Positions 1 to 8,600 of a DNA stretch of 9,810 nucleotides are shown here, piece by piece. Numbering within the stretch: the first letter of the stretch is position 1; the number at the start of each line of letters is the position of its first letter. The position numbers were made by a program, and so were the translations under genes. The DNA is from UBA1715 sp045615765 (GTDB lineage: Bacteria; Bacteroidota; Bacteroidia; Bacteroidales; UBA1715): the NCBI GenBank assembly GCA_045615765.1, contig JAZLFM010000016.1, positions 1 to 9,810 of the forward strand, read 5' to 3'. The notes under the pieces are model-generated. The model did no database searches, had not been told where the DNA came from, and worked only from the letters and a program-made list of their open reading frames with translations.

Positions 1-1047
1 ATATTTTCTTCAATATTATTTGAAAATGGAGCTGAAAAATATCCTGGACTTCTTTCTTCTTTTAAAGATTCTATAAATAAAGTTAATAAAAGATATAAGC
101 AGTTATCAGAAGTAAATGATAATGTATTTGATGTATTGATATCTAACTTTACTGTAGATAACTTATTGTACAATATTGAATGTATATGTCTTGTTTATGG
201 TGATGTTATGCAATATAACCATGCAAAAGAAGACTTTACAAAACGTATTGGAGCTTTTGGATCTACAGGAAAGATATTTGATGACAGCGAAAGTACAAGA
301 AATGATCTTGATGGAATTATTTATAACACATCTTATATTGAAAAACATAAAGATGAATTACATATAAGCTCCAATACATATGCTGCTACAGGAGAACATC
401 AAGGAGAATTACTTACATCTGTATGTGAAGATTTTACTTTTCATTCTGTTTATTTTGAAGAGTATAAGGAAATTGTTGGAGAGAAAGTTGCAAAGGATTA
501 TGATGAAATCGAAGAAGAATCTAATGCACAAGGCTTTATTTCATTTGATGCATACAGAATGTTGAAATGGAGAGAAGGAGAATGGACTCAGGAGCAAGAA
601 AGATTATTCCAAAAGATAAACAAAGGAGAGGAAGTGAATCCTGAAGATGTAAAAAATTTCTTCCCTGTATACAAACTTCAATATATAGGTCCTCTTAGAA
701 CATCAGGTATGCCATTAACTGCATTCCATAAATATTCTTTAATGCCTTTGGTTCCAACAATGATAAAAGGAAAGAATCTTGAAAATGTTCATAAAAGAAT
801 GATGCAGGAAGGTGTTAGCTATGTAATTCCCAAATCTGGCTCAATGCTTTCAGAAAACAAAAAAAAACAATATCTCCCACAAGTATATAATAAATCAAAG
901 ATAGATGCTTCCGAAGGGAAAAATGAAGATGATTCATATAATGCGATAACGTTAAATCCAGAATTGTTAAATGATTTTAATGGTGAAGATAGATTCTTCA
1001 ATGAAAACTATATCCCAATTGCGTATCTAAAAAATCAGTTTCAGTAG
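1..1047 (+). CDS. 3' part of a large phage-type protein of unknown function, 5' end outside the window, apparently C-terminally truncated
   Basis: The frame is open from base 1, so the gene starts upstream; 348 codons are visible and the TTG at 136 is not a convincing start. The first 200 or so visible residues are acidic, low in complexity and not recognised. Residues 221-282 hold a recognisable block: YKLQYIGPLR, then FHKYSLMPLVP with KG at 256-257, then KSGSM at 278-282; YLKNQFQ ends the protein. From memory, such a block (K/Q-Y-x-G-P, FHK-S-PL-P, KG, SGS, YLKNQ) occurs in very large uncharacterised proteins of crAss-like and other big phages, where the chain continues past YLKNQ. Here it stops just there. 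Eight of nine Arg codons are AGA, whereas carB mostly uses CGT. No signal peptide or membrane segment is visible. An ATPase with a YIGPLR motif is a weaker alternative. The reading frame is sure; the family link is tentative. Confidence 0.75.
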   Translation: MFSSILFENGAEKYPGLLSSFKDSINKVNKRYKQLSEVNDNVFDVLISNFTVDNLLYNIECICLVYGDVMQYNHAKEDFTKRIGAFGSTGKIFDDSESTRNDLDGIIYNTSYIEKHKDELHISSNTYAATGEHQGELLTSVCEDFTFHSVYFEEYKEIVGEKVAKDYDEIEEESNAQGFISFDAYRMLKWREGEWTQEQERLFQKINKGEEVNPEDVKNFFPVYKLQYIGPLRTSGMPLTAFHKYSLMPLVPTMIKGKNLENVHKRMMQEGVSYVIPKSGSMLSENKKKQYLPQVYNKSKIDASEGKNEDDSYNAITLNPELLNDFNGEDRFFNENYIPIAYLKNQFQ

Positions 1048-1078
1048 TGTGGCTGTGTTCTTGTAAGTGTTCCCACAG

Positions 1079-1106
1079 TTATTAAACAAAAAAGTTAATA
1101 AGTTTT
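1079..1106 (+). terminator. weak A/T-only hairpin, possible terminator of the upstream gene
   Basis: TTATT (1079-1083) and AAC (1085-1087) can pair with GTT (1094-1096) and AATAA (1097-1101) around a run of six A, with one bulged A, followed by TTTT. It lies just after the phage-like gene and before the carB promoter, where a terminator would be expected. The stem is almost pure A/T and may be chance in such A/T-rich DNA. Confidence 0.22.
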
Positions 1107-1118
1107 CGTTTTTGTTTA

Positions 1119-1149
1119 TTGTGAGTATGAAATCGAATTTGTACTTTTG
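1119..1149 (+). promoter_or_regulatory. Bacteroidota-type promoter of the carB-carA-carB operon
   Basis: TACTTTTG at 1142-1149 matches the Bacteroidota -7 consensus TAnnTTTG fully, and TTG at 1119-1121 sits 20 bases upstream, the usual distance for the -33 element (consensus TTTG or TTG). Transcription should start near 1154-1158, leaving about 15-20 bases before the leader ATG at 1173. No comparable match is seen between the terminator at 1254-1291 and carB at 1325, so this is the best candidate for driving the whole operon. Confidence 0.7.
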
Positions 1150-1172
1150 CCAAAATAAAAAATACGAAAGCA

Positions 1173-1265
1173 ATGAAGACATTCTTGGGTTTACCGATAG
1201 AGGTGATGTTGCCAAAAGGCCATCAAGAAAAAGTCTTTTTTGTTTTTGATTGTAAAATGCGTTAG
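1173..1265 (+). CDS. putative 30-residue leader peptide of the car operon
   Basis: ATG at 1173 opens a 30-codon frame ending with TAG at 1263-1265; it is preceded by an A-rich stretch (AAAATAAAAAATACGAAAGC) typical of start sites in this phylum. The peptide begins MKTFLGLPIE, has VFFVFD encoded by the U-rich tract at 1233-1250, and ends KMR. It shows no run of Arg codons (one CGT, right before the stop), so classical amino-acid attenuation is not suggested. Its value is probably positional: the last codons and the stop lie in the left arm of the terminator at 1254-1265, so a ribosome finishing the peptide would block the hairpin. The frame is seen directly; translation and role are inferred. 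The ORF could be fortuitous. Confidence 0.5.
   Translation: MKTFLGLPIEVMLPKGHQEKVFFVFDCKMR
1176..1247 (+). promoter_or_regulatory. leader hairpin followed by U-rich tract, possible RNA polymerase pause site
   Basis: AAGAC (1176-1180) pairs with GTCTT (1233-1237) and TTCTTG (1182-1187) pairs with CAAGAA (1224-1229), with a small internal loop between. Inside, ATG/CAT (1206-1208, 1221-1223) and GCC/GGC (1211-1213, 1218-1220) can form a second stem on an AAAA loop. A T-rich stretch (six T at 1236-1241, G, five T at 1243-1247) follows. In enterobacterial pyrBI a pause hairpin plus U-rich tract senses UTP; this has the same order. It could also act as a weak terminator in tandem with the next one. 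I match it to no known riboswitch class. Confidence 0.5.
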
Positions 1266-1291
1266 TTGTTTTTCACTAACGCATTTTTTTT
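1254..1291 (+). terminator. strong intrinsic terminator in the carB leader, probable attenuator
   Basis: AAAATGCGTTAG (1254-1265) is perfectly complementary to CTAACGCATTTT (1276-1287), extended by one T-A pair (1266/1275), with an 8-base loop and an eight-T run at 1284-1291. It lies downstream of the operon promoter and only 33 bases before the carB start, and its left arm contains the leader stop codon. I see no upstream sequence able to form an alternative antiterminator with the left arm, which favours control by a translating ribosome over a riboswitch-type switch. Confidence 0.85.
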
Positions 1292-1324
1292 GTTTTACGG
1301 AATGAATGAAAAAAATTATATAGA

Positions 1325-4300
1325 ATGAAAGATGTAAAAAAAGTGCTCTTGCTTGGTTCGGGAGCCCTAAAAATTGGTCAGGCGGGAGAGTTCGACTATT
1401 CCGGATCGCAGGCGCTAAAGGCGATGCGCGAGGAAGGAATCTCCACAGTGTTAATTAATCCGAATATTGCTACTATTCAGACTTCTGATGGTATTGCCGA
1501 TAAGGTGTATTTCTTGCCAATCACTCCATATTTTGTGGAAGAGATTATTAAGAAAGAACAACCTGATGGAATTTTGTTGGCTTTCGGTGGACAAACTGCT
1601 TTGAACTGCGGTACACAATTATATCTTTCAGGTACACTTGAAAAATATGGTGTGAAAGTGCTTGGTACTTCTGTTGAAGCAATTATGATTACAGAAGACC
1701 GCGATTTGTTCGTGAAAAAATTGAATGAAATCGATGCAAAAACACCTTCTTCTCAAGCTGTTGAATCTATAGAAGATGCATTGCAAGTAGCAAATCGATT
1801 GGGCTTCCCAATTATGGTTCGTTCTGCGTATGCTCTTGGTGGTCTTGGATCTGGTATTTCTACAAACGAAAAAGAATTTGTTGACTTGTGCGAAAATGCT
1901 TTGGCTTATTCAAAACAAATTCTAGTAGAAGAGTCTTTGAAAGGTTGGAAGGAAATTGAATTTGAAGTAATTCGTGATGCAAACGACCATTGTTTCACTG
2001 TTGTTCCTATGGAAAATGTTGATCCACTAGGAATTCACACAGGTGAAAGTATTGTAATTTCTCCAATTGTTACATTAACAAAGGAGCAAATTGCAATGTT
2101 GCAAGAAATTTCTATAAAAGTTGTTCGTCATATCGGTATTGTTGGAGAATGTAATATTCAATTCGCTTTCAATGCACAAACAAACGACTATAGAATCATC
2201 GAAATCAATGCTCGTTTGAGTCGTTCATCTGCATTGGCATCAAAAGCATCTGGTTATCCTCTTGCATTTGTTGCTGCTAAGTTGGCTTTAGGTTACACAC
2301 TTGACCAAATCGGTGAAATGGGTACGCCAAACTCTGCTTATGTTCCACCTTCGGTAGATTATATTATTGCAAAAATTCCTCGTTGGGATTTGACTAAATT
2401 CGTTGGTGTTGACCGCGAAATCGGTTCTTCGATGAAGTCTGTTGGTGAAATTATGTCTATTGGTAAATCATTCGAAGAAATTATGCAAAAAGGTCTTCGT
2501 ATGATTGGTCAAGGAATGCATGGTTTCGTTGGTAACAATGACTTGGAATTCGAAGACTTGGACAAAGAACTTTCTCGTCCAACTGATTTAAGAATTTTCG
2601 CCATTGCCAAAGCTTTGGAAAATGGCTATACACCAGAAAGAATCGAAGAACTTACAAAAATTGATGTTTATTTCATCAAATGTTTGAAGAACATCGTTGA
2701 CTATACGAAAGTTCTTTCTTCTTATAAGAAAATCGAAGATTTGCCAGCTGATGTTTTGAAAGAAGCAAAACGCTTAGGATTCTCCGATTTCCAAATAGCT
2801 CGTTATGTTGAAAATCCAGCCGGAAATATGGAAAAAGAACAATTGCGTGTTCGCGATGTTCGTAAGAAATTCAATATTTTCCCTGCAGTTCGTCGTATCA
2901 ATACAATAGCTTCTGAACATCCAGAATTGACGAACTATTTATATATGACGTATGGCGAAACAGAACACAGCATTAGTTATGCGTATAAAAACGATAAATC
3001 TATCGTTGTATTAGGTTCTGGAGCATATAGAATCGGTTCTTCAGTAGAATTTGACTGGTGTTCGGTAAATGCCATTCAAACTGCTCGTAAGTTGGGTTAT
3101 AAATCAATTATGATTAACTACAACCCAGAAACAGTTTCTACCGATTACGATATGTGCGACCGTTTGTACTTCGATGAATTGAGTTTTGAACGCGTACTTG
3201 ATGTAATTGATCTAGAAATTCCAAAAGGTGTGATTGTTTCGGTAGGAGGACAGATTCCAAACAATTTGGCAATGAAACTTCACCGTCAAAATGTGCCAAT
3301 TTTAGGAACTTCTCCAGTTTCAATTGACCGTGCGGAAAACAGAAATAAATTCTCTGCAATGTTGGATCAACTTGGAATTGACCAACCAAGATGGGAAGCG
3401 CTTACAAGCTACGATGAAATCGACAAATTCATAGATGAGGTTGGTTTCCCTGTATTGATTCGTCCTTCGTATGTGCTTTCTGGTGCTGCAATGAATGTAT
3501 GCTACGATAAAGAACAAATGCATATTTTCTTAGGTGCTGCTGCAAAAGTTTCTAAGGAATATCCAGTGGTTGTTTCTAAATTTATGCAAAATGCAAAGGA
3601 AATTGAATTCGATGCAGTTGCTAAAAATGGTGAAATTATTGAATACGGTATTTCTGAACATATTGAATTTGCAGGCGTTCACTCTGGTGATGCGACATTG
3701 GTATTCCCTGCACAAAATATCTATGTTGCAACAGCTCGTAGAATAAAACAAATTAGTAAGAAAATTGCTCAAGAATTGAATATCAGTGGTCCATTCAACA
3801 TTCAATTCTTAGCTAAAAATAACGATGTGAAGGTTATAGAATGTAATCTTCGTGCATCTCGTTCGTTCCCATTCGTTTCAAAGGTTTTGAAGAGAAATTT
3901 CATTGAAACGGCTACAAAGATTATGTTAGGTGAAACTGTTGAAAAACCAGACTCTGCAGTATTCGATGTAGATCATGTTGGTGTTAAGGCATCGCAATTC
4001 TCATTTGCTCGTCTTCATAGAGCCGATCCAATTTTGGGCGTAGATATGTCTTCGACAGGTGAAGTTGGTTGTTTGGGTACAGACTTCGATGATGCGTTAT
4101 TGTCTTCTTTATATTCAGTTGGCTTCCACAAACCAGAAAAAGGAGTATTGGTATCTTCTGGTGATGTGAAAGGTAAGGTTGATTTGTTGGATTCTTGTAA
4201 ATTGTTACAAGATAAAGGTTTGAAAATCTATGCAACTGAGGGAACTCAAAAGTTCTTGGCCGAGAATGGTGTAGCTGCTACTACAGTGAATTGGCCAGAT

Positions 4301-4549
4301 GACTCAAAAGCAGAAGAAGACATTATGAAATTAATGCAAGAACATTTAATAGATTTAGTTATCAATATACCAAAGAATCAGACAAGACGTGAATTGACTA
4401 ATGGTTATAAGATTCGTCGTGCAGCGATAGATCACAATATTCCATTGTTGACAAATGCTCGTCTTGCAAGTGCGTTCTTACATGCTGCTTGCTCAAAACA
4501 AATGAGTGATATTCAAATAAAGAGCTGGCAGGAGTATATTGTTAAATAA
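1325..4549 (+). CDS. carB: carbamoyl-phosphate synthase large subunit, first copy
   Basis: Makes carbamoyl phosphate from bicarbonate, two ATP and ammonia supplied by CarA; cytoplasmic, feeding pyrimidine and arginine synthesis. The 1074 residues match the family length (about 1070). Expected order: carboxyphosphate ATP-grasp half (about 1-400), oligomerisation region (to about 550), carbamoyl-phosphate ATP-grasp half (to about 930), C-terminal allosteric domain. Visible catalytic-site residues are Arg166, Glu293, Asn295 and Arg297 in the first half and Arg713, Glu839, Asn841 and Arg843 in the second, so both halves look active. The type is the eukaryote-like one (GEFDYSGSQALK, IGSSVEFDWC). 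In the allosteric domain Thr971, Thr974, Trp990 and Asn1014 align with N-acetylglutamate contacts of animal CPS1, but two further Asn of that site are replaced, so the effector cannot be read off. It is first in its operon, behind the attenuator-like leader. The start is the ATG after an A/T-rich stretch, giving the normal N-terminus. The first 45 or so codons are unusually GC-rich. Confidence 0.97.
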   Translation: MKDVKKVLLLGSGALKIGQAGEFDYSGSQALKAMREEGISTVLINPNIATIQTSDGIADKVYFLPITPYFVEEIIKKEQPDGILLAFGGQTALNCGTQLYLSGTLEKYGVKVLGTSVEAIMITEDRDLFVKKLNEIDAKTPSSQAVESIEDALQVANRLGFPIMVRSAYALGGLGSGISTNEKEFVDLCENALAYSKQILVEESLKGWKEIEFEVIRDANDHCFTVVPMENVDPLGIHTGESIVISPIVTLTKEQIAMLQEISIKVVRHIGIVGECNIQFAFNAQTNDYRIIEINARLSRSSALASKASGYPLAFVAAKLALGYTLDQIGEMGTPNSAYVPPSVDYIIAKIPRWDLTKFVGVDREIGSSMKSVGEIMSIGKSFEEIMQKGLRMIGQGMHGFVGNNDLEFEDLDKELSRPTDLRIFAIAKALENGYTPERIEELTKIDVYFIKCLKNIVDYTKVLSSYKKIEDLPADVLKEAKRLGFSDFQIARYVENPAGNMEKEQLRVRDVRKKFNIFPAVRRINTIASEHPELTNYLYMTYGETEHSISYAYKNDKSIVVLGSGAYRIGSSVEFDWCSVNAIQTARKLGYKSIMINYNPETVSTDYDMCDRLYFDELSFERVLDVIDLEIPKGVIVSVGGQIPNNLAMKLHRQNVPILGTSPVSIDRAENRNKFSAMLDQLGIDQPRWEALTSYDEIDKFIDEVGFPVLIRPSYVLSGAAMNVCYDKEQMHIFLGAAAKVSKEYPVVVSKFMQNAKEIEFDAVAKNGEIIEYGISEHIEFAGVHSGDATLVFPAQNIYVATARRIKQISKKIAQELNISGPFNIQFLAKNNDVKVIECNLRASRSFPFVSKVLKRNFIETATKIMLGETVEKPDSAVFDVDHVGVKASQFSFARLHRADPILGVDMSSTGEVGCLGTDFDDALLSSLYSVGFHKPEKGVLVSSGDVKGKVDLLDSCKLLQDKGLKIYATEGTQKFLAENGVAATTVNWPDDSKAEEDIMKLMQEHLIDLVINIPKNQTRRELTNGYKIRRAAIDHNIPLLTNARLASAFLHAACSKQMSDIQIKSWQEYIVK

Positions 4550-4583
4550 GTTTTGAGGTAAAATTTTATTTAATATAAGTACA

Positions 4584-5666
4584 ATGTCAAAATTAAAAAA
4601 TGCCAAATTAATCTTGGAAAACGGAAAGGAATTCGTTGGAAAGTCTTTCGGTTTCCAAGGTTCGGTTGCAGGAGAGGTCGTTTTCAATACGGCTATGACC
4701 GGATATCCGGAAAGTTTGACTGACCCGTCGTATAAAGGTCAGATTTTAGTGTCAACATATCCTTTGATAGGTAATTATGGCGTTCCTAAACAAGATGTAG
4801 AAGATGGAATGCCAAAATTCTTTGAAAGTGATAAGATACAAATTGCCGGATTGGTTATTTCTGATTATTCATTTATTCATAGCCATTGGAATGCAGAAAA
4901 AAGTTTAGCGCAATGGTTGGAGGAAAATCAGGTCCCAGCTATTTTTGATATTGATACTCGAGCACTGACAAAAATCCTTCGCGAATCAGGTTGTATGCTT
5001 GGAAAAATCATTATCGACGATGTTGATGTTGACTGGTATGATCCAAATAAAGACAACCTTGTTGATATGGTAAGTATTAAGGAAAAGGTTGTTTACGGTA
5101 CAGGTAAAAATAAGATTATGCTTGTTGACTGTGGCGTAAAAAATAACATAATTCGTTGTTTGTTAAAATACGATACAACAGTTATTCGTGTTCCTTGGAA
5201 TTATGATTTTACAAATGAAGATTACGATGGTTTGTTTATTTCGAATGGACCAGGTGATCCTTCAATGTGTAAGGAAACAGTTGCTCATTTAAAGACTGCA
5301 ATAGAAGGTTCAAAACCAATTTTTGGTATCTGCTTGGGTAGTCAGTTGCTTGGTTTGGCTTCGGGTGCTACAACATATAAGTTGAAGTACGGACATAGAA
5401 GTCATAATCAACCAGCTCGCGAAGTAGGAACGAACCGTTGCTTTATCACGTCTCAAAATCATGGTTTTGCTGTTGATCATTCTAAGTTAACAGGCGATTG
5501 GGAACCATATTTCATCAACCTAAATGATGACACTTGTGAAGGTATTAAGCATAAATCAAAACCGATTTTTGCTACACAGTTTCACCCAGAAGCAAGTGGT
5601 GGACCAACCGATACGGAGTTTCTTTTCGAGAAATTCATTCAATTAGTAGAAGAACATAAGAAATAA
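4584..5666 (+). CDS. carA: carbamoyl-phosphate synthase small subunit (glutamine amidotransferase)
   Basis: Hydrolyses glutamine and passes ammonia to a CarB subunit. The 360 residues are a little shorter than the E. coli protein (382). The N-terminal CarA domain is clear (NTAMTGYPESLTDPSYKGQ, STYPLIGNYG), followed by a class I amidotransferase domain from about 175. The catalytic triad is intact: Cys250 in GICLGSQ, His334 and Glu336 in FHPEAS; SQNHGFAVD is also present. It therefore should use glutamine, unlike animal CPS1, where the cysteine is lost. The gene starts 34 bases after the first carB and ends 18 bases before the second, so all three are probably co-transcribed. It is the only small-subunit gene in the window and would have to serve both large subunits. 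No Shine-Dalgarno is seen; the ATG gives the expected N-terminus (KNAKLILENGKEFVGKSFG). The 5' 150 bases are richer in GC-ending codons than the rest. Confidence 0.97.
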   Translation: MSKLKNAKLILENGKEFVGKSFGFQGSVAGEVVFNTAMTGYPESLTDPSYKGQILVSTYPLIGNYGVPKQDVEDGMPKFFESDKIQIAGLVISDYSFIHSHWNAEKSLAQWLEENQVPAIFDIDTRALTKILRESGCMLGKIIIDDVDVDWYDPNKDNLVDMVSIKEKVVYGTGKNKIMLVDCGVKNNIIRCLLKYDTTVIRVPWNYDFTNEDYDGLFISNGPGDPSMCKETVAHLKTAIEGSKPIFGICLGSQLLGLASGATTYKLKYGHRSHNQPAREVGTNRCFITSQNHGFAVDHSKLTGDWEPYFINLNDDTCEGIKHKSKPIFATQFHPEASGGPTDTEFLFEKFIQLVEEHKK

Positions 5667-5684
5667 CTCCAAAACCATATAAAT

Positions 5685-8600
5685 ATGAACGAGATAAAGA
5701 AAGTAATCGTATTAGGCTCAGGAGCCTTGAAGATTGGAGAAGCTGGTGAATTTGATTATTCTGGTTCACAAGCATTAAAAGCATTGCGTGAAGAAGGAAT
5801 TGAAACGATTCTTATCAACCCTAATATTGCAACAGTACAAACATCGGAAGGTATAGCAGATAGAATTTATTTCTTGCCTGTAACACCTGAATTTGTTGAA
5901 CGTGTAATCCAAAAAGAAAAACCACAAGGAATTTTACTTGCATTTGGTGGACAAACAGCATTGAACTGCGGTACAGAATTGTATGACAGTGGCGTTTTTG
6001 AAAAATATGGCGTACAAGTATTAGGTACACCTGTACAAGCAATTAAGGATACAGAAGATCGTGATTTGTTCATTCAAAAATTGAACGAAATCAATGTGAA
6101 AACGGCTCGTAGTGAAGCGGTTTCTTCGGTAGAAGAAGCTGTTAAAGCCGTTGAAAAACTTGGTTTCCCTGTAATTGTTCGTGCAGCTTACGCTCTTGGT
6201 GGTCTTGGAAGTGGATTTTGTTCAAATGTTGATGAGTTGAAAAAACTTTGTGAAACAGCATTTGCATATTCGTCACAAGTACTTGTTGAAGAGTCTTTGA
6301 AAGGATGGAAAGAAGTTGAATATGAAGTAGTTCGTGATAAATATGATAACTGTATTACTGTTTGTAATATGGAAAACTTCGACCCGCTTGGTATCCATAC
6401 TGGAGAAAGTATTGTTGTAGCTCCTTCGCAAACATTGTCAAATGCGGAATATCATAAACTTCGTGAATTAGCAATTCGTATTGTTCGTCATATTGGTATC
6501 GTGGGCGAATGTAATGTGCAATATGCTTTAGATCCAAATTCAGAAGATTATCGTGTAATTGAAGTAAATGCTCGTTTGAGCCGTTCTTCTGCGTTAGCAT
6601 CAAAGGCAACAGGATATCCTTTGGCGTTTGTTGCTGCAAAATTAGGTTTGGGATATGGCTTGTTTGAATTGAAAAACTCTGTTACAAAAACGACAAGCGC
6701 ATTCTTCGAACCTGCATTGGATTATATTGTATGTAAGATTCCTCGTTGGGATTTGGGAAAATTCAATGGTGTATCAAAAGAAATTGGTTCATCAATGAAG
6801 TCAGTCGGAGAAATTATGGCTATTGGTCGTAATTTTGAAGAGGTGATTCAAAAAGGTTTGCGTATGATTGGTCAAGGTATGCATGGTTTTGTGGGTAACC
6901 ATGATATTGCATTTGAAGATCTTGACAAAGAGTTGCAAAAACCAACAGATATGCGAATTTTTGCAATCAATATTGCATTAGAAAAAGGTTATTCGGTAGA
7001 TAAAATTCATGAACTGACAAAGATTGATAAATGGTTTTTGGAAAAATTAAAAAATATAGCCAACATCCAACATCAACTTTCAGACTATACAAGTTTGGAA
7101 TCTTTGCCAGATGATTTGTTGAAGGAAGCGAAAGTTCGTGGTTTCTCAGATTTCCAAATCGCTCGTCTTGTATTGAATTCTGCTGATAGTAAAATTGAAG
7201 ACAATATTGATGCTGTTCGTCAGTATCGTAAGGCTAAAGGTATAGTTCCTGTTGTAAAACAAATAGATACCTTGGCTGCGGAATATCCAGCACAAACAAA
7301 TTATTTGTATTTAACATATTCAGGAAACGAAAATGACATTTCTTTCTCTAATGATAAGAAATCTGTTATTGTTCTTGGATCAGGAGCTTATAGAATTGGT
7401 TCTTCGGTAGAATTCGATTGGTGTGGTGTTAATGCATTGAATACCATAAAGAAAGAAGGATTTAGTTCTGTGATGATAAACTATAATCCAGAAACTGTTT
7501 CTACAGATTATGATTCCTGCGATCGTTTGTATTTCGACGAATTGACATTGGAACGTGTACTTGATATTTGTGATTTGGAAGCGCCTCATGGTGTAGTAGT
7601 TTCTACAGGTGGTCAGATTCCAAATAACTTGGCTATGCGTTTGTATAACCAAAAAGTAAATGTTTTAGGTACATCTCCAATCAATATAGATAGGGCAGAA
7701 GACCGTCATAAATTCTCTGAAATGTGCGACGAACTTGGTATTGACCAACCGCGTTGGAGAGAGTTGACAAGTATGGAAGACATTTATCAATTTGTTGATG
7801 AGGTAGGCTTCCCAGTATTGATTCGCCCTTCGTATGTGCTTTCTGGCGCTGCAATGAACGTTGTTTCGAACAAGGAAGAAATGGAACATTTCTTAACACT
7901 TGCAACAAAAGTATCTAAACAGCATCCAGTTGTTGTTACTCAATTTATAGAACAAGCTAAGGAAATTGAAATCGATGCTGTTGCTCAAAATGGTGAAGTT
8001 TTAAGTTACGCAATTTCTGAACATGTTGAATTTGCCGGTGTTCACTCTGGTGATGCAACTATGACATTTCCACCACAAAAACTATATTTCGAAACTATTC
8101 GTAGAATTAAGAAAATTAGTAGGGCAATTGCTAAAGGATTGCAAATTTCTGGTCCATTCAACATGCAGTTCTTGGCAAAAGACAATGATATTAAAGTTAT
8201 TGAATGTAACCTTCGTGCATCTCGAAGCTTCCCATTCGTATCAAAAGTGTTGAAGAAGAACTTTATAGCTCAGGCAACACAAGTTATGTTGGGAGTTCCT
8301 GTGGAAAAATTCGATAAGTCAATTTTTGATTTGGATTATATTGGTATTAAGGCTCCACAATTTAGTTTCGCACGTTTAGCAAAGGCTGATCCTATTTTGG
8401 GTGTAGATATGTCTTCAACAGGTGAGGTTGGTTGTATCGGTGATAGTTATTATGAAGCTATCTTAAAATCAATGTTATCGGTAGGTTACAAGATTCCAAA
8501 GAAAAATATTTTCTTGAGTACAGGACCTGCAAAAAGTAAAGTTGTTTTATTGGAACCATGTCGTTTATTAGTACAAAAAGGTTATAAATTATATGGTACT

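Noticed and set aside
136..138. TTG at 136 as the start of the first gene.
   Set aside because: The frame stays open to the left edge with protein-like composition, so the gene most likely begins outside the window.
1045..1098. TAG at 1045 read as glutamine (code 15, used by some crAss-like phages), extending the phage-like gene to the TAA at 1096.
   Set aside because: The 16 extra codons (beginning CGCVLVSVPTV) do not look like the continuation expected after YLKNQ, and the region runs straight into a host promoter.
1176..1291. A metabolite riboswitch in the carB leader.
   Set aside because: No match to riboswitch cores I know (preQ1, guanidine, THF, PRPP types) or to the PyrR-binding consensus, and no antiterminator pairing with the terminator's left arm was found.
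3457..7860. Recent gene conversion between the two carB copies, suggested by short identical DNA tracts (for example around 3465-3484 and 7828-7847).
   Set aside because: Identical tracts are only about 15-20 bases, lie in the most conserved protein motifs, and are flanked by many synonymous differences.
3138..7908. Several minus-strand open frames of 60-95 codons inside the two carB genes.
   Set aside because: They are antisense shadows of conserved coding sequence, with no start context or recognisable protein features.
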